Positions 50,429 through 58,871 of a stretch of 64,000 bases of DNA are shown piece by piece. The first letter of the stretch is position 1; each line of letters begins with the position of its first letter. The notes below the pieces were generated by a model. That model was not told the DNA's origin. It saw only the letters and a list, made by a program, of their open reading frames with translations, and did not search any database. The stretch comes from Asbonarchaeum sp964517675 (GTDB lineage: Archaea; Nanohalarchaeota; Nanosalinia; Nanosalinales; Nanoanaerosalinaceae): assembly GCA_964517675.1 (NCBI GenBank), contig CAZFEL010000003.1:1-64000 (forward strand), read 5' to 3'. The translations under genes were made by a program, and so were the position numbers.

Positions 50429-52702
50429 TCAGATCTGGAGTGATGCGTCCTCGACCTCGGTCAATCCATGGTCGGTATCCTTCTTCCTGAGATGGTACAG
50501 GCTCGCGGTCACCGCCGTCTCGAGCTGTTCGTCGTGGGTGATCACGAACAGCTGATCGATCAGGTCCGCCACGTTGGCCCGCATCGTCTCGGCCAGGTCA
50601 TCGATAGCCCGGTCATCGAGGTTGTGGGTCGGCTCATCCAGGATGAGCAGCTTCAGTCCCGGGGCAAGCACCAGGGAGAGGGCGATGCGGAGCGACAGGG
50701 CGGCGGTATGGCGCTCGCCGCCTGATACCTCTCCCTCGACGCTGAACCAGTCACCACGGTCGTCTTTGATCTCGAGGACGTAATCATCACCCGCCCGGAG
50801 ACGGATGGAGGAGTAATCGTCGTACGGATAGACACGGTCCCAGACCGTCTGCATCACATCGTTGGCCTGTGCCACGAACCGCCGCCGCATCTCGCTTTGG
50901 GTCTGTTCCAGTGACCGCTCGAGATCACCGAGGGCATCCCGCAGCAGGTCGTATTTCTCCACGGTGTCTTCCAGCTCTTCCATCCGGTCGTGTTTGGTCT
51001 CGAGGTCCTCGAGCCGTTTCTCTCGCTCGTCGATCAACTCTTTTTTTGTCTCGATCGTGTTCGTCAGGACCTTGACGTCGCTTTCAAGGTCCGAACGACG
51101 ATCCTTCAGTTCATCAAGTTCCTCCTCGTCGAATGAGAGCTCATCAAGCTTCTCGGTGATGGTCTCGAGTTTCTCGCGTTTCTCATCGATGTCCTCCATG
51201 ATCTCGTAGTACTCGATCGCTTCCTCGGCAGCATCAAGCGTGGCTTCGATCTCATCGCAGTCCTTCCCGTCGATGTCGTTTTCCAGGTCCTCTTTTGCTT
51301 TTTCGTGTTCCTCGATCGTCTTCCTGATCTCCTGGAGGTCCTCTTCTGTCTCCTCGATGTCTTCATCGATGTCTCGGTAGGATAGCAGTCGGTCTCGTTT
51401 GGCCTCGAGATCCTCGATAGTCTCTCTGGTCTCCTCGAGTTCGTTCTCGAGGTCCTCGATCCGGTCCTCGAGCTCGTCTTTCTGCTCTTTGCTCTCCTGG
51501 AGGATATCGAGGCGATGATCGTCGGTCAGATCCTGCCCGCAGGTCGGGCATTCATCTGCAGCTGTCGAGAGACTGGCAAGGGTGTCCGCGATCTGGTCGA
51601 GCTCCGCCCGCGCATCCGCAAGGTCCTCCTGGAGCTTTTGTTCTCGTTTTTCGTGTTCATCGAGTTCGTTCTCGATCGCTTCGAGGTCCTCGAGCTTCTC
51701 TTTGTTGTCCTGGAGATCCCTGAGTTCCTCTTCGAGGCGTTCCTCCTCGCTGCGGGCGACCTCAAGCTCGGTCGTGATCTCTTGGAGCCGGTCCTTCTGG
51801 TCGTCCAGTTCCTCCAGTTCGTCCTCGAGGGCTTCCTTCTGTTCCTGTGCTTCGACCTTCGAGTCGGCATCCGGGGATGTCTCCTCGAGCCAGTCTTCCA
51901 TGTTCTCGATCGTCGCCTCGAGTTTTGTCTGGCGCTTTTGGAGGGCTTCGTGGCGTTCTGCAAGCTCTTCAAGATCGTTTATACGCTCCTCGAGGTCTTC
52001 GATCGTCGCCGTTTTCTCATCCTTTTCATCCCTGAGGTCCTCGAGGTCCTCGTCAAGGTCCGCGAGTGTCTCCCTGAGCTCCGCGAGTTCATCCTCTTCT
52101 ATCTCATCTTTCAGGTCCGCGAGATCGTCCGTCCTGTCGTGGTGCCTGTCTTTGATACGGTTCCGGAGGGTGACGAGGTTCGAACGGGCGTCCTCGAACC
52201 TGTCCAGTTTCAGGAGCCTGTCGATGGTTTCCTTCCGCTCTCCGGGGGTGAGCGAGAGGAAGCTGTCGAGCTCGTTCTGTTCGGAGAAGATGATACTGGC
52301 GAACAGGTCATAGTCGATCCCGAGGATGTCCTCGACCGCCGCTGTGACCTCCTTGGCCTGTGGACCGGCGATGAGATCGCCGTCCTCGTGGAGCTTGGCT
52401 TCTTTCGTCCCGCCGTCCCGCTTGATCTCCCTGGAGACACGGAAGTCTGTCCCCTCGAAGCTGAACCCGACCTCGACCCGTGCGGTATCGGCCTTCGTCG
52501 GTGAGCGCCGTATCAGGTCGTCCAGGGAGATCGTCCGCTCTTTGAGTGATGGCAGGGTGCCGAACAGGGCGAAGGTGATCGCCTCGAGGACCGCGGACTT
52601 CCCGGAGCCCATCTCACCGACCAGGGCGTTGATCCCTGTCCCGAACTCGAGTTCGGTCTCCTTGTGGGACTTCCAGTCCGCTAGCCTGACTGTCTCGATC
52701 AC
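50429..52702 (-). CDS. rad50: DNA repair ATPase Rad50
   Basis: A 757-residue SMC-like protein. Walker A GEMGSGKS (about 30-37), a long split coiled coil with the zinc hook CPTCGQ near the middle, signature VSGGERHTAALS, and Walker B LLILDEPTHNLDD are present. It is shorter than many archaeal Rad50 proteins, mainly in the coiled coil. It forms the Mre11-Rad50 complex for double-strand break ends. Its start overlaps the mre11 stop by 4 nt. Confidence 0.93.
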   Translation of the reverse strand: MIETVRLADWKSHKETELEFGTGINALVGEMGSGKSAVLEAITFALFGTLPSLKERTISLDDLIRRSPTKADTARVEVGFSFEGTDFRVSREIKRDGGTKEAKLHEDGDLIAGPQAKEVTAAVEDILGIDYDLFASIIFSEQNELDSFLSLTPGERKETIDRLLKLDRFEDARSNLVTLRNRIKDRHHDRTDDLADLKDEIEEDELAELRETLADLDEDLEDLRDEKDEKTATIEDLEERINDLEELAERHEALQKRQTKLEATIENMEDWLEETSPDADSKVEAQEQKEALEDELEELDDQKDRLQEITTELEVARSEEERLEEELRDLQDNKEKLEDLEAIENELDEHEKREQKLQEDLADARAELDQIADTLASLSTAADECPTCGQDLTDDHRLDILQESKEQKDELEDRIEDLENELEETRETIEDLEAKRDRLLSYRDIDEDIEETEEDLQEIRKTIEEHEKAKEDLENDIDGKDCDEIEATLDAAEEAIEYYEIMEDIDEKREKLETITEKLDELSFDEEELDELKDRRSDLESDVKVLTNTIETKKELIDEREKRLEDLETKHDRMEELEDTVEKYDLLRDALGDLERSLEQTQSEMRRRFVAQANDVMQTVWDRVYPYDDYSSIRLRAGDDYVLEIKDDRGDWFSVEGEVSGGERHTAALSLRIALSLVLAPGLKLLILDEPTHNLDDRAIDDLAETMRANVADLIDQLFVITHDEQLETAVTASLYHLRKKDTDHGLTEVEDASLQI

Positions 52703-54033
52703 TGCAGGTACGCCCCCAGTCCCTCTTTTTCCTGCTGTTTGCCGGTGCCTGTCTCGGCACCATCATCGGTATCGTTCTCGTCCTCGTCAGTGCCGGGCTC
52801 TGCTGTAACGTCGTCGCCCGGCACGGTCGCTGTTCTGTCCTCGCTCATCTCCCTGACCTCCCGGAGGTCGAGGTCCTCGAGTGCCTCCAGGGCTGCATCG
52901 ATGTCCCCGTCCGCCAGGAGTGCGAACAGATCATCGAGTCGGTCCCAGCCGATCTGGTGCTGGAGCATCTCCATCCCCATCTCCCTTGCGTCTTTCTCCT
53001 CGTATTCGATATCGTCCTCAGCCTTCTCCTGTTCGGTGGTGACCTGCTTGCCGATGTGAAGGACGGCATCATCGTCCCAGCCCTGCCTGAGCTCGGTGAG
53101 GCTGATCGCCGCGTCCGTCCGCCCTGTCAGGTTGATCCTGACCAGCGGTGCCTTCTTGCGGTCCTCGATTATCTCGTCCATGGTCGCATCGAAGGCCTTC
53201 CGGGCCTCGCTGCCGGTCCTCCCGGTCACGTCCAGCTCCCGGTGGATGACGTCCCGGGGTTCATCGAGCTCGATGAACTCCAGCCCGTCTGTTCCCTCCC
53301 GGGTATCGATCATGAGGAAGCCCTTGGGCTCGTCGGCCTCGATCTGGTTCATCTGGGTGGTTATCGTCGAGCCGGGTATGATGAGCGGCCGGTCTTTGCC
53401 CCAGAGATCGAGGTTCTTCCAGTGGATGTGGCCATCGATGATGCAGTCGAAGTCATCCGGGAGGTGCTCGAGCTTCAGCGCCGGCTGGTCGGCATCGGTG
53501 TACACGAAGTTCTCGATGGACTGGTGCAGCAGCAGGATGTTGTACGCGTCCTCGACGGCTTCCGGGTCGAACCGCTGGAGGACCTCGGGGGCGTACCGTT
53601 CCGGGACCCCTGACATGCCGTGGACGGCGACGGTCTCCTCGCCGTCCTCGAGGATGACGGACTCGTTGTGGAGATGGCAGAGATAGCCTGCCTTCTCGAG
53701 CAGCTGGATGGGGTTGAGTGAGTCCGTGCTGCGACGCTCGTGGGTGCCGTGGATGGCTATGATCGGCTTGCCGCGAAACTCAGGGATCTTGTCGCTTTCC
53801 TCACGGATATGGAAGTTGGTATCCTCATCCTCGAACATCCTGAAGAGCTCGATGACTCGTCCGAGGACCTCCTGTCGCGGTACCTTCCTGTCGAACAGGT
53901 CGCCGGGAAGCAGGATGAGGTCAGCATCTGCTGCCTCCTCAAGGGCCTCCCTGAAGGCAGCAAAGGAATCGTCCTGTCGCCGGGTGTCCCAGCCGTAGCC
54001 GAGGTGCTGGTCGCTGATGACCGCGATGTCCAT
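52699..54033 (-). CDS. mre11: DNA double-strand break nuclease Mre11
   Basis: A 444-residue protein. Metallophosphoesterase motifs are SDQHLG, LPGDLFD, HGTHERR (in place of the usual GNHD/E), LLHQ and DGHIH. The C-terminal tail is acidic and low-complexity, probably a salt adaptation, and ends before rad50. ATG 54033 is chosen because the TATA-like ATATTAAA is about 25 nt upstream; ATG 54054 would lie inside the promoter. Confidence 0.92.
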   Translation of the reverse strand: MDIAVISDQHLGYGWDTRRQDDSFAAFREALEEAADADLILLPGDLFDRKVPRQEVLGRVIELFRMFEDEDTNFHIREESDKIPEFRGKPIIAIHGTHERRSTDSLNPIQLLEKAGYLCHLHNESVILEDGEETVAVHGMSGVPERYAPEVLQRFDPEAVEDAYNILLLHQSIENFVYTDADQPALKLEHLPDDFDCIIDGHIHWKNLDLWGKDRPLIIPGSTITTQMNQIEADEPKGFLMIDTREGTDGLEFIELDEPRDVIHRELDVTGRTGSEARKAFDATMDEIIEDRKKAPLVRINLTGRTDAAISLTELRQGWDDDAVLHIGKQVTTEQEKAEDDIEYEEKDAREMGMEMLQHQIGWDRLDDLFALLADGDIDAALEALEDLDLREVREMSEDRTATVPGDDVTAEPGTDEDENDTDDGAETGTGKQQEKEGLGAYLQ

Positions 54034-54150
54034 GGTCCATCCCGGACGGTCCATGCTTTAATATCTGGACGGGAGGGTTCCGGTGGTGCCGCTGGTGGCA
54101 GGAGATGGTGATCAAGAAAAAAGGAAAGGGAGGGGACGGACCCCTCACGT

Positions 54151-54825
54151 TCACTGGCTACCCTGAGTCTGTCCCTGGGTGCCGACCGGCTGACCCGACT
54201 CGACGTCGATAGGTGGTGTGCCCCCAACAAGGGTGTTGACGAACAGCAGGCCGGACTGCTTGCTCAGGTAGACATTCCGCTGCAGTGACCTGTTACCTGT
54301 CTGGACGTCCATCGTCAGGACATAGAGGTCGGTGTACGTGGAGCTGTCGACGTTGCTCACGGAGATGTTGGTACTGGTCCCACCGAGCTGCTCGGTGAAG
54401 TATGCATCGGTCTGTGAGACTGCTTGCTGTGGACTGACCGTCGCCTGTCCACCTGACATGTTGGACGTGTAAAGGGCCGAGGCACCGAGTGCTAGACCGA
54501 TGACGAGCCCGATGAGGAAGACGGTCTTCGGACGCTTCCACATCGATCCGCCGGTCGTGTGTCTGTGCTCTTTCGCTTCCTTGCGCTTGCGTTGTTCTTT
54601 CTTTTTCGTGCGCTTTGACTCTTCCTTTTCGGCTTTCTTTTTGTCCTTCTTCCACTCGTCCTGGTCGTCGATCTTGGTATTGAGCCATTCCTTGAGGGTT
54701 TTCCTGTCTTTGTTGTTCTTTTCAGCCTTCAGAAGCTTCCTGAGATCGAGGTCCTCTTCCTTGACCGTCTCCTTTATCTCATCGATGGTCTTCTCGGAGA
54801 GGTCCTCATAATCGTGGTCTGCCAT
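54151..54825 (-). CDS. Membrane-anchored charged protein, unknown
   Basis: A 224-residue protein. The first 100 residues are a Lys/Glu-rich helix, then one membrane segment (about 102-122) and an outer beta-rich domain of about 100 residues. The long basic cytosolic arm may contact nucleic acid or ribosomes. Unknown. TATA TTATAAG lies upstream of ATG 54825. Confidence 0.65.
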   Translation of the reverse strand: MADHDYEDLSEKTIDEIKETVKEEDLDLRKLLKAEKNNKDRKTLKEWLNTKIDDQDEWKKDKKKAEKEESKRTKKKEQRKRKEAKEHRHTTGGSMWKRPKTVFLIGLVIGLALGASALYTSNMSGGQATVSPQQAVSQTDAYFTEQLGGTSTNISVSNVDSSTYTDLYVLTMDVQTGNRSLQRNVYLSKQSGLLFVNTLVGGTPPIDVESGQPVGTQGQTQGSQ

Positions 54826-54942
54826 GATAACACCTGGATGCAGGGTGAGATGCGGGAACACGACTTATAAGGTTTCGACAGGCTGGGCACCGCTGCGGCC
54901 GGAACCGGGTCATTTAAATCGACCTGTGGCCAAGTATCGGAT

Positions 54943-55191
54943 ATGCATCTGGTTGAACTGTTCGTCCTTCCTGGTGACCGCAGGAGCACGGAGGCACGGC
55001 GGCTCTTCGAGGAGGTCCTTGAGCGGACCGACGATCTCGTGCTCATGTGTTACGATGTCGAGGCGCCTGCAGGCCAGGAGAGGGCCGCTTCCATGGAGGT
55101 CCATGAGGTTCCCACGGCCATCATCGACCGTGAACGGGCCATCATCGGTGTCCCGGACTCTCCCGACCAGATACTGCGCACGTTCAGGTGA
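54943..55191 (+). CDS. Thioredoxin-fold-like protein without active Cys
   Basis: An 82-residue protein whose layout suggests a thioredoxin/glutaredoxin fold: beta strand LVELFVLP, helix, MCYDVEA, and a VPTAI cis-Pro-like loop. The usual CxxC is replaced by GDRRST. It would not be a redox enzyme. It lies 3 nt before a tiny zinc ribbon. Confidence 0.55.
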   Translation: MHLVELFVLPGDRRSTEARRLFEEVLERTDDLVLMCYDVEAPAGQERAASMEVHEVPTAIIDRERAIIGVPDSPDQILRTFR

Positions 55192-55194
55192 GAT

Positions 55195-55311
55195 ATGCGG
55201 ATGGACGAGGAACGGATGCTTGAGTGCCCGAACTGTGGTAGACTCCCCCCGGACCCGCGTGGCATCATCATCTGCCCCGAATGCGGATTCGATGCCGAGC
55301 ACGCCCAGTGA
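55195..55311 (+). CDS. 38-residue zinc-ribbon protein
   Basis: Two pairs, CPNCGR and CPECGF, separated by 16 residues form a minimal zinc ribbon. ATG at 55195 is 3 nt after the stop of the thioredoxin-like gene, so the two are co-transcribed. Role unknown; such proteins often bind RNA or ribosomal parts. Confidence 0.65.
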   Translation: MRMDEERMLECPNCGRLPPDPRGIIICPECGFDAEHAQ

Positions 55312-55347
55312 CCGGCAGTAATTTAAGTATCGAATGGTAACAACAAG

Positions 55348-55929
55348 ATGGTGATCGCCGTGGGGCCGGACCCGGGTGAGAGACAGTACAGCGATGGAAC
55401 GTACTGGGAGACTGATTTCTCCGTCGAGATAGACCCGGATACGTACCAGGGATCGATCCACGATTCCCTACCGGTCGTCCTGAAGGACCGCCTCGATGCA
55501 GACGAGGCCTTCCGAGAGTACTTCGAGATCGAGGAGCCCAACCGTGTCTGGGTCGAGGGCGAATCATCCGGCTACTGGGAGGAGGCAGAGGACTTCGTCA
55601 TCACCGGCAGCGGAGGCGGTGGCGAACTGATCATGGGCCAGGTCGTGTCCTGTGACCGGAAGGACTATCCCTACGAGAAGATGGAGTCCCAGGTCGAGTA
55701 CTTCCTCGCGTCCAACATGTTCTCGAATGACCCGATCCAGGATACCTGGGAGTATGCCTTCGTCCTCGGTGTGGATGTAGAACCGGACGAGGTTGAGACA
55801 GAGGAAGACCGTCTCGCGGACGCCGTTGAAGCCGGTGAGAGCTACGAGGTCGACATGCTGGCCAGGAAGCTCGATCTGGACGACGTCGATGAGGAGTTCC
55901 GGATGGACATCGACCCGGACACGTGGTGA
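55348..55929 (+). CDS. Acidic protein of unknown function
   Basis: A 193-residue very acidic protein of mixed alpha/beta type with a GSGGGGEL loop in the middle. No family is recognised. It has its own TATA (TAATTTAAG) about 30 nt upstream. Confidence 0.6.
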   Translation: MVIAVGPDPGERQYSDGTYWETDFSVEIDPDTYQGSIHDSLPVVLKDRLDADEAFREYFEIEEPNRVWVEGESSGYWEEAEDFVITGSGGGGELIMGQVVSCDRKDYPYEKMESQVEYFLASNMFSNDPIQDTWEYAFVLGVDVEPDEVETEEDRLADAVEAGESYEVDMLARKLDLDDVDEEFRMDIDPDTW

Positions 55930-56081
55930 GGCCAAGGTTTAAAAGCGCCGTTATCCCATCCTCGGACCACGTGAGCATTATGACAGCAACAGGACAGGGT
56001 GGCTGTGTTCCACCATGGCCGGATGATACCTGAGACCGGTCAGTCTGTACGCTGTCATGCCCAGATCTTCTCGGTGATACG

Positions 56082-57533
56082 ATGACAGACGATGAACAGG
56101 AGCTAGGCATTACTGTACAGAAGGAACGAAACATGTCCGAATGGTACACCCAGGTCGTCCAGAAGGCAGAGCTTGCCGACTACGCACCTGTCAAAGGCTG
56201 TATGGTCATCCGGCCGTACGCGATGGACATCTGGGACCGGCTCGAGGACAGGTTCGATGCCTGGATCGAGGACGAGGTGGACAACGCCTACTTCCCCCTG
56301 TTCATCCCGGAGTCCTATCTCGAGAAGGAGAAAGATATCGTCGAGGGCTTCGATCCCGAGGTCGCGTGGGTCGAGAACGCCGGCAAGGATGAGGAACTCG
56401 AGGAACGGCTGGCGGTCAGGCCGACCTCCGAGTCGATCATCGCGCCGTTCATGTCGGACTGGATCCGCTCGCACAGGGACCTGCCCTTCCGCATCAACCA
56501 GTGGTGTAACGTGGTCAGGTGGGAGGCGACCGACACCCGGCCCTTCCTCCGGACCCGGGAGTTCCTGTGGCAGGAAGGCCACACCGCCCACAAGAACGAG
56601 GAAAACGCCACCGAGGAGGTCATGAAGCGGCTGGACCAGTACGCCCGGCTGTACGAGGAGATCCTCGCGATCCCCGTGCTGAAGGGCCGGAAGCCCGAGC
56701 ACGACAAATTCCCTGGCGCTGTCATCACGACGACGGTCGAGGCACTGATGCCCGATGGGAAGTCCATCCAGGGTGGGACCTCGCACAACTTAGGGACCAA
56801 CTTCGCGGAGGCCTTCGATATCACCTACGAGGACAAAAACCAGGAGCTACAGCACTGCTATACCTGCTCGTGGGGGCTGTCCACCCGCGCGATGGGTGCC
56901 CTGATCATGGCCCACGGGGACGACGACGGGCTCGTGTTGCCTCCGGAGGTCGCGCCCCACCAGGTCGTTGTGGTGCCGATCTACCAGGACGAGTCCCGCG
57001 AGGAGGTCATGGACTACGTCGATGAGGTCACCAAGCACCTCGATGGCTTCCGGGTGAACGTCGATGACCGGGACCACAAGACGCCCGGGTACAAGTTCAA
57101 TGAATGGGAGCTCCGCGGGGTGCCTCTGCGCCTGGAGATCGGACCCAACGAGGCCGGGGACGCGACCGTGACCGCTGTCCGGCGAGATTCCGGCGACCGC
57201 GAGGCGTTCGATCTCGAGGACCTCGCCCACGACGTCGAGGCGACCCTGGAGGACATCCAGGTCGAGTTGTACGAGTCACTGCAGGAGTACCAGGACGACC
57301 ACATCGCCGAGGCCGACAGCTACCAGGAGATCCTCCAGCTCATCGGCAAGCAGCGTGGCTACGTCAAGGCGCCGTGGTGCGGGGATGAAGAGTGCGAGGC
57401 AGAGGTCAAAGAGCAGGTCCACGCCGAGATCGTCATGGTACCGTTCGAGGAGGACCAGGACGACCTCGATGGGGAGTGTGCGATCTGCGATGACGACGCA
57501 GAGCTGACGGCGTATTTCGCCAAGAACTACTAG
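56082..57533 (+). CDS. proS: Prolyl-tRNA synthetase, archaeal/eukaryotic type
   Basis: A 483-residue class II synthetase. Motif 2 region QWCNVVRWEATDTRPFLRTREF, the motif 3 GLSTRAMGAL, an anticodon-binding domain (about 285-390), and the C-terminal zinc domain (CGDEEC ... CAIC) ending in AKNY are present. The terminal Tyr is a hallmark of this type. The stop codon lies inside a hairpin copied twice downstream. Confidence 0.95.
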   Translation: MTDDEQELGITVQKERNMSEWYTQVVQKAELADYAPVKGCMVIRPYAMDIWDRLEDRFDAWIEDEVDNAYFPLFIPESYLEKEKDIVEGFDPEVAWVENAGKDEELEERLAVRPTSESIIAPFMSDWIRSHRDLPFRINQWCNVVRWEATDTRPFLRTREFLWQEGHTAHKNEENATEEVMKRLDQYARLYEEILAIPVLKGRKPEHDKFPGAVITTTVEALMPDGKSIQGGTSHNLGTNFAEAFDITYEDKNQELQHCYTCSWGLSTRAMGALIMAHGDDDGLVLPPEVAPHQVVVVPIYQDESREEVMDYVDEVTKHLDGFRVNVDDRDHKTPGYKFNEWELRGVPLRLEIGPNEAGDATVTAVRRDSGDREAFDLEDLAHDVEATLEDIQVELYESLQEYQDDHIAEADSYQEILQLIGKQRGYVKAPWCGDEECEAEVKEQVHAEIVMVPFEEDQDDLDGECAICDDDAELTAYFAKNY

Positions 57534-57650
57534 CGTAGTTCCTGTCTGGCCCTCACACGCCTGCGGCGAGTTCGGTTGCGAAGAATTACTAGCGTAATTC
57601 TTCACCACCTACATCCGTCACCGGAGTCCGGTCGCCACGAACTACTGACA
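57522..57650. repeat. Three imperfect copies of the proS 3' end
   Basis: Copy 1 (57520-57545): GCCAAGAACTACTAGCGTAG, covering the last codons and stop. Copy 2 (57577-57603): GCGAAGAATTACTAGCGTAA, forming a perfect 10-bp hairpin GAAGAATTAC-TAGC-GTAATTCTTC. Copy 3 (about 57631-57650): GCCACGAACTACTGA. In each the frame would read A-K/T-N-Y-stop. Copies 1 and 2 also fold into hairpins. This may be the scar of elements that inserted at the gene end, or tandem terminators. Confidence 0.6.
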
Positions 57651-57742
57651 GGCTGATGGGGAGCCAGGCTTGCCCGCTCTGTGGCCTGGCTTCCCGTCAA
57701 CATATTTTTATGCTTAAGCCGGTATACTGGCCGTGATACGCG

Positions 57743-58378
57743 ATGACAGAGGACATGCTCACCGGGGACGAGCTCCGGTACCAGGACGTGATGGCGGACG
57801 TGTTCCGGGGACTGGAGGCCAACGACGTCCCGCTCGGGGCCCGTGACAGGCTCCGGATTGAGTACGGGGACGGGAGCAAGGCCTACACCCTGACCCAGGA
57901 GGACTTTGATGAGATAACCGGTGACATGCTGGAGGATTCCCTCGATAGGTACCACGAAGACGGTGAGGACACACCGGAGCCGGAGGCCGTCTCGGCGCTG
58001 GCAAAAGCCCACACGGCACGGGACGATCTCCCGACAGAGGACAACCTCGCGGACTGGAAGGACCCGATCAAGGACATGCGGGTCGCGTTGACCTCCACGA
58101 CAGGGTTCAGCCATCCGGAGTACGTCGATGATTCGCAATACGATGAATGGGTCGAGGACGGACTTGATGTCTTCCTCGCGTACCCGGACGAGACCGACGA
58201 GTTCGACGGCTACCAGGACTGGTACGACCAGACCGTCCGGAACCTCGAGCTGATGGATTACGATGAACCAGAGCGTGTCCTCCTCGAGGCCGCCAATCTT
58301 CCCTACGCAAGGGATAGCGAGGAGGTCCATGACCTGCCAGACCGCCGCCTCCGTGACCGACTGCGGGATCTGGTCTGA
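57743..58378 (+). CDS. Acidic protein of unknown function
   Basis: A 211-residue strongly acidic, mostly helical protein with many Asp/Glu runs. No family is recognised. A TATA-like TTTTTATGCTTAAG lies about 35 nt upstream. Confidence 0.6.
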   Translation: MTEDMLTGDELRYQDVMADVFRGLEANDVPLGARDRLRIEYGDGSKAYTLTQEDFDEITGDMLEDSLDRYHEDGEDTPEPEAVSALAKAHTARDDLPTEDNLADWKDPIKDMRVALTSTTGFSHPEYVDDSQYDEWVEDGLDVFLAYPDETDEFDGYQDWYDQTVRNLELMDYDEPERVLLEAANLPYARDSEEVHDLPDRRLRDRLRDLV

Positions 58379-58415
58379 ACCGGTTTTTTAGTACCGGCAG
58401 CTCCAATGTCGTGGC

Positions 58416-58871
58416 ATGGCCGCGATCACCCACGATACGCTGGATGATATCGACAGCCAGGTCGCCCGGTGGCTCCGCACTCATGGCCTGACGGTCCTCC
58501 GGTACGGCCTTGCCGCTGTCTTTGTCTGGTTCGGTGCCCTGAAACCGCTCGGGCTCAGTCCGGCGGCAGGGCTGATTGAGGCGACGATACCTGTCGTTCC
58601 TGCCGGCCTTGCGGTAACACTCATCGGGGTGTGGGAGATCGTCATCGGTCTGTGCTTTCTCTCCGATAAGCTGTTGCGGATCACGGTCCCGCTGATGGGG
58701 ATCCACATGCTGGGGACGTTCTCGACGATCGTGCTGGTGCCCGGTACGATCTTCGTCCAGGTGCCGTTTGTCCTTTCACTGGAGGGCCAGTACGTCATCA
58801 AGAACATCATCCTGGTCGGTGCCGCGATGGTCGTCGGTGGCTTCCTTGTGCGGCCGGACGAGATCAGATGA
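58416..58871 (+). CDS. DoxX/DUF417-like membrane protein
   Basis: A 151-residue protein with four membrane helices and the RYGLAAVFVWFGALKPLG start of the first helix, typical of DoxX/DUF417 proteins. The family is linked to respiratory or redox stress functions. Its 3' end overlaps the convergent oxidase gene by 8 bp. Confidence 0.7.
   Translation: MAAITHDTLDDIDSQVARWLRTHGLTVLRYGLAAVFVWFGALKPLGLSPAAGLIEATIPVVPAGLAVTLIGVWEIVIGLCFLSDKLLRITVPLMGIHMLGTFSTIVLVPGTIFVQVPFVLSLEGQYVIKNIILVGAAMVVGGFLVRPDEIR

Noticed and set aside
54052..54054. Upstream ATG as start of Mre11
   Set aside because: It lies inside the likely TATA-to-start spacing; the ATG at 54033 begins right at the conserved first strand.
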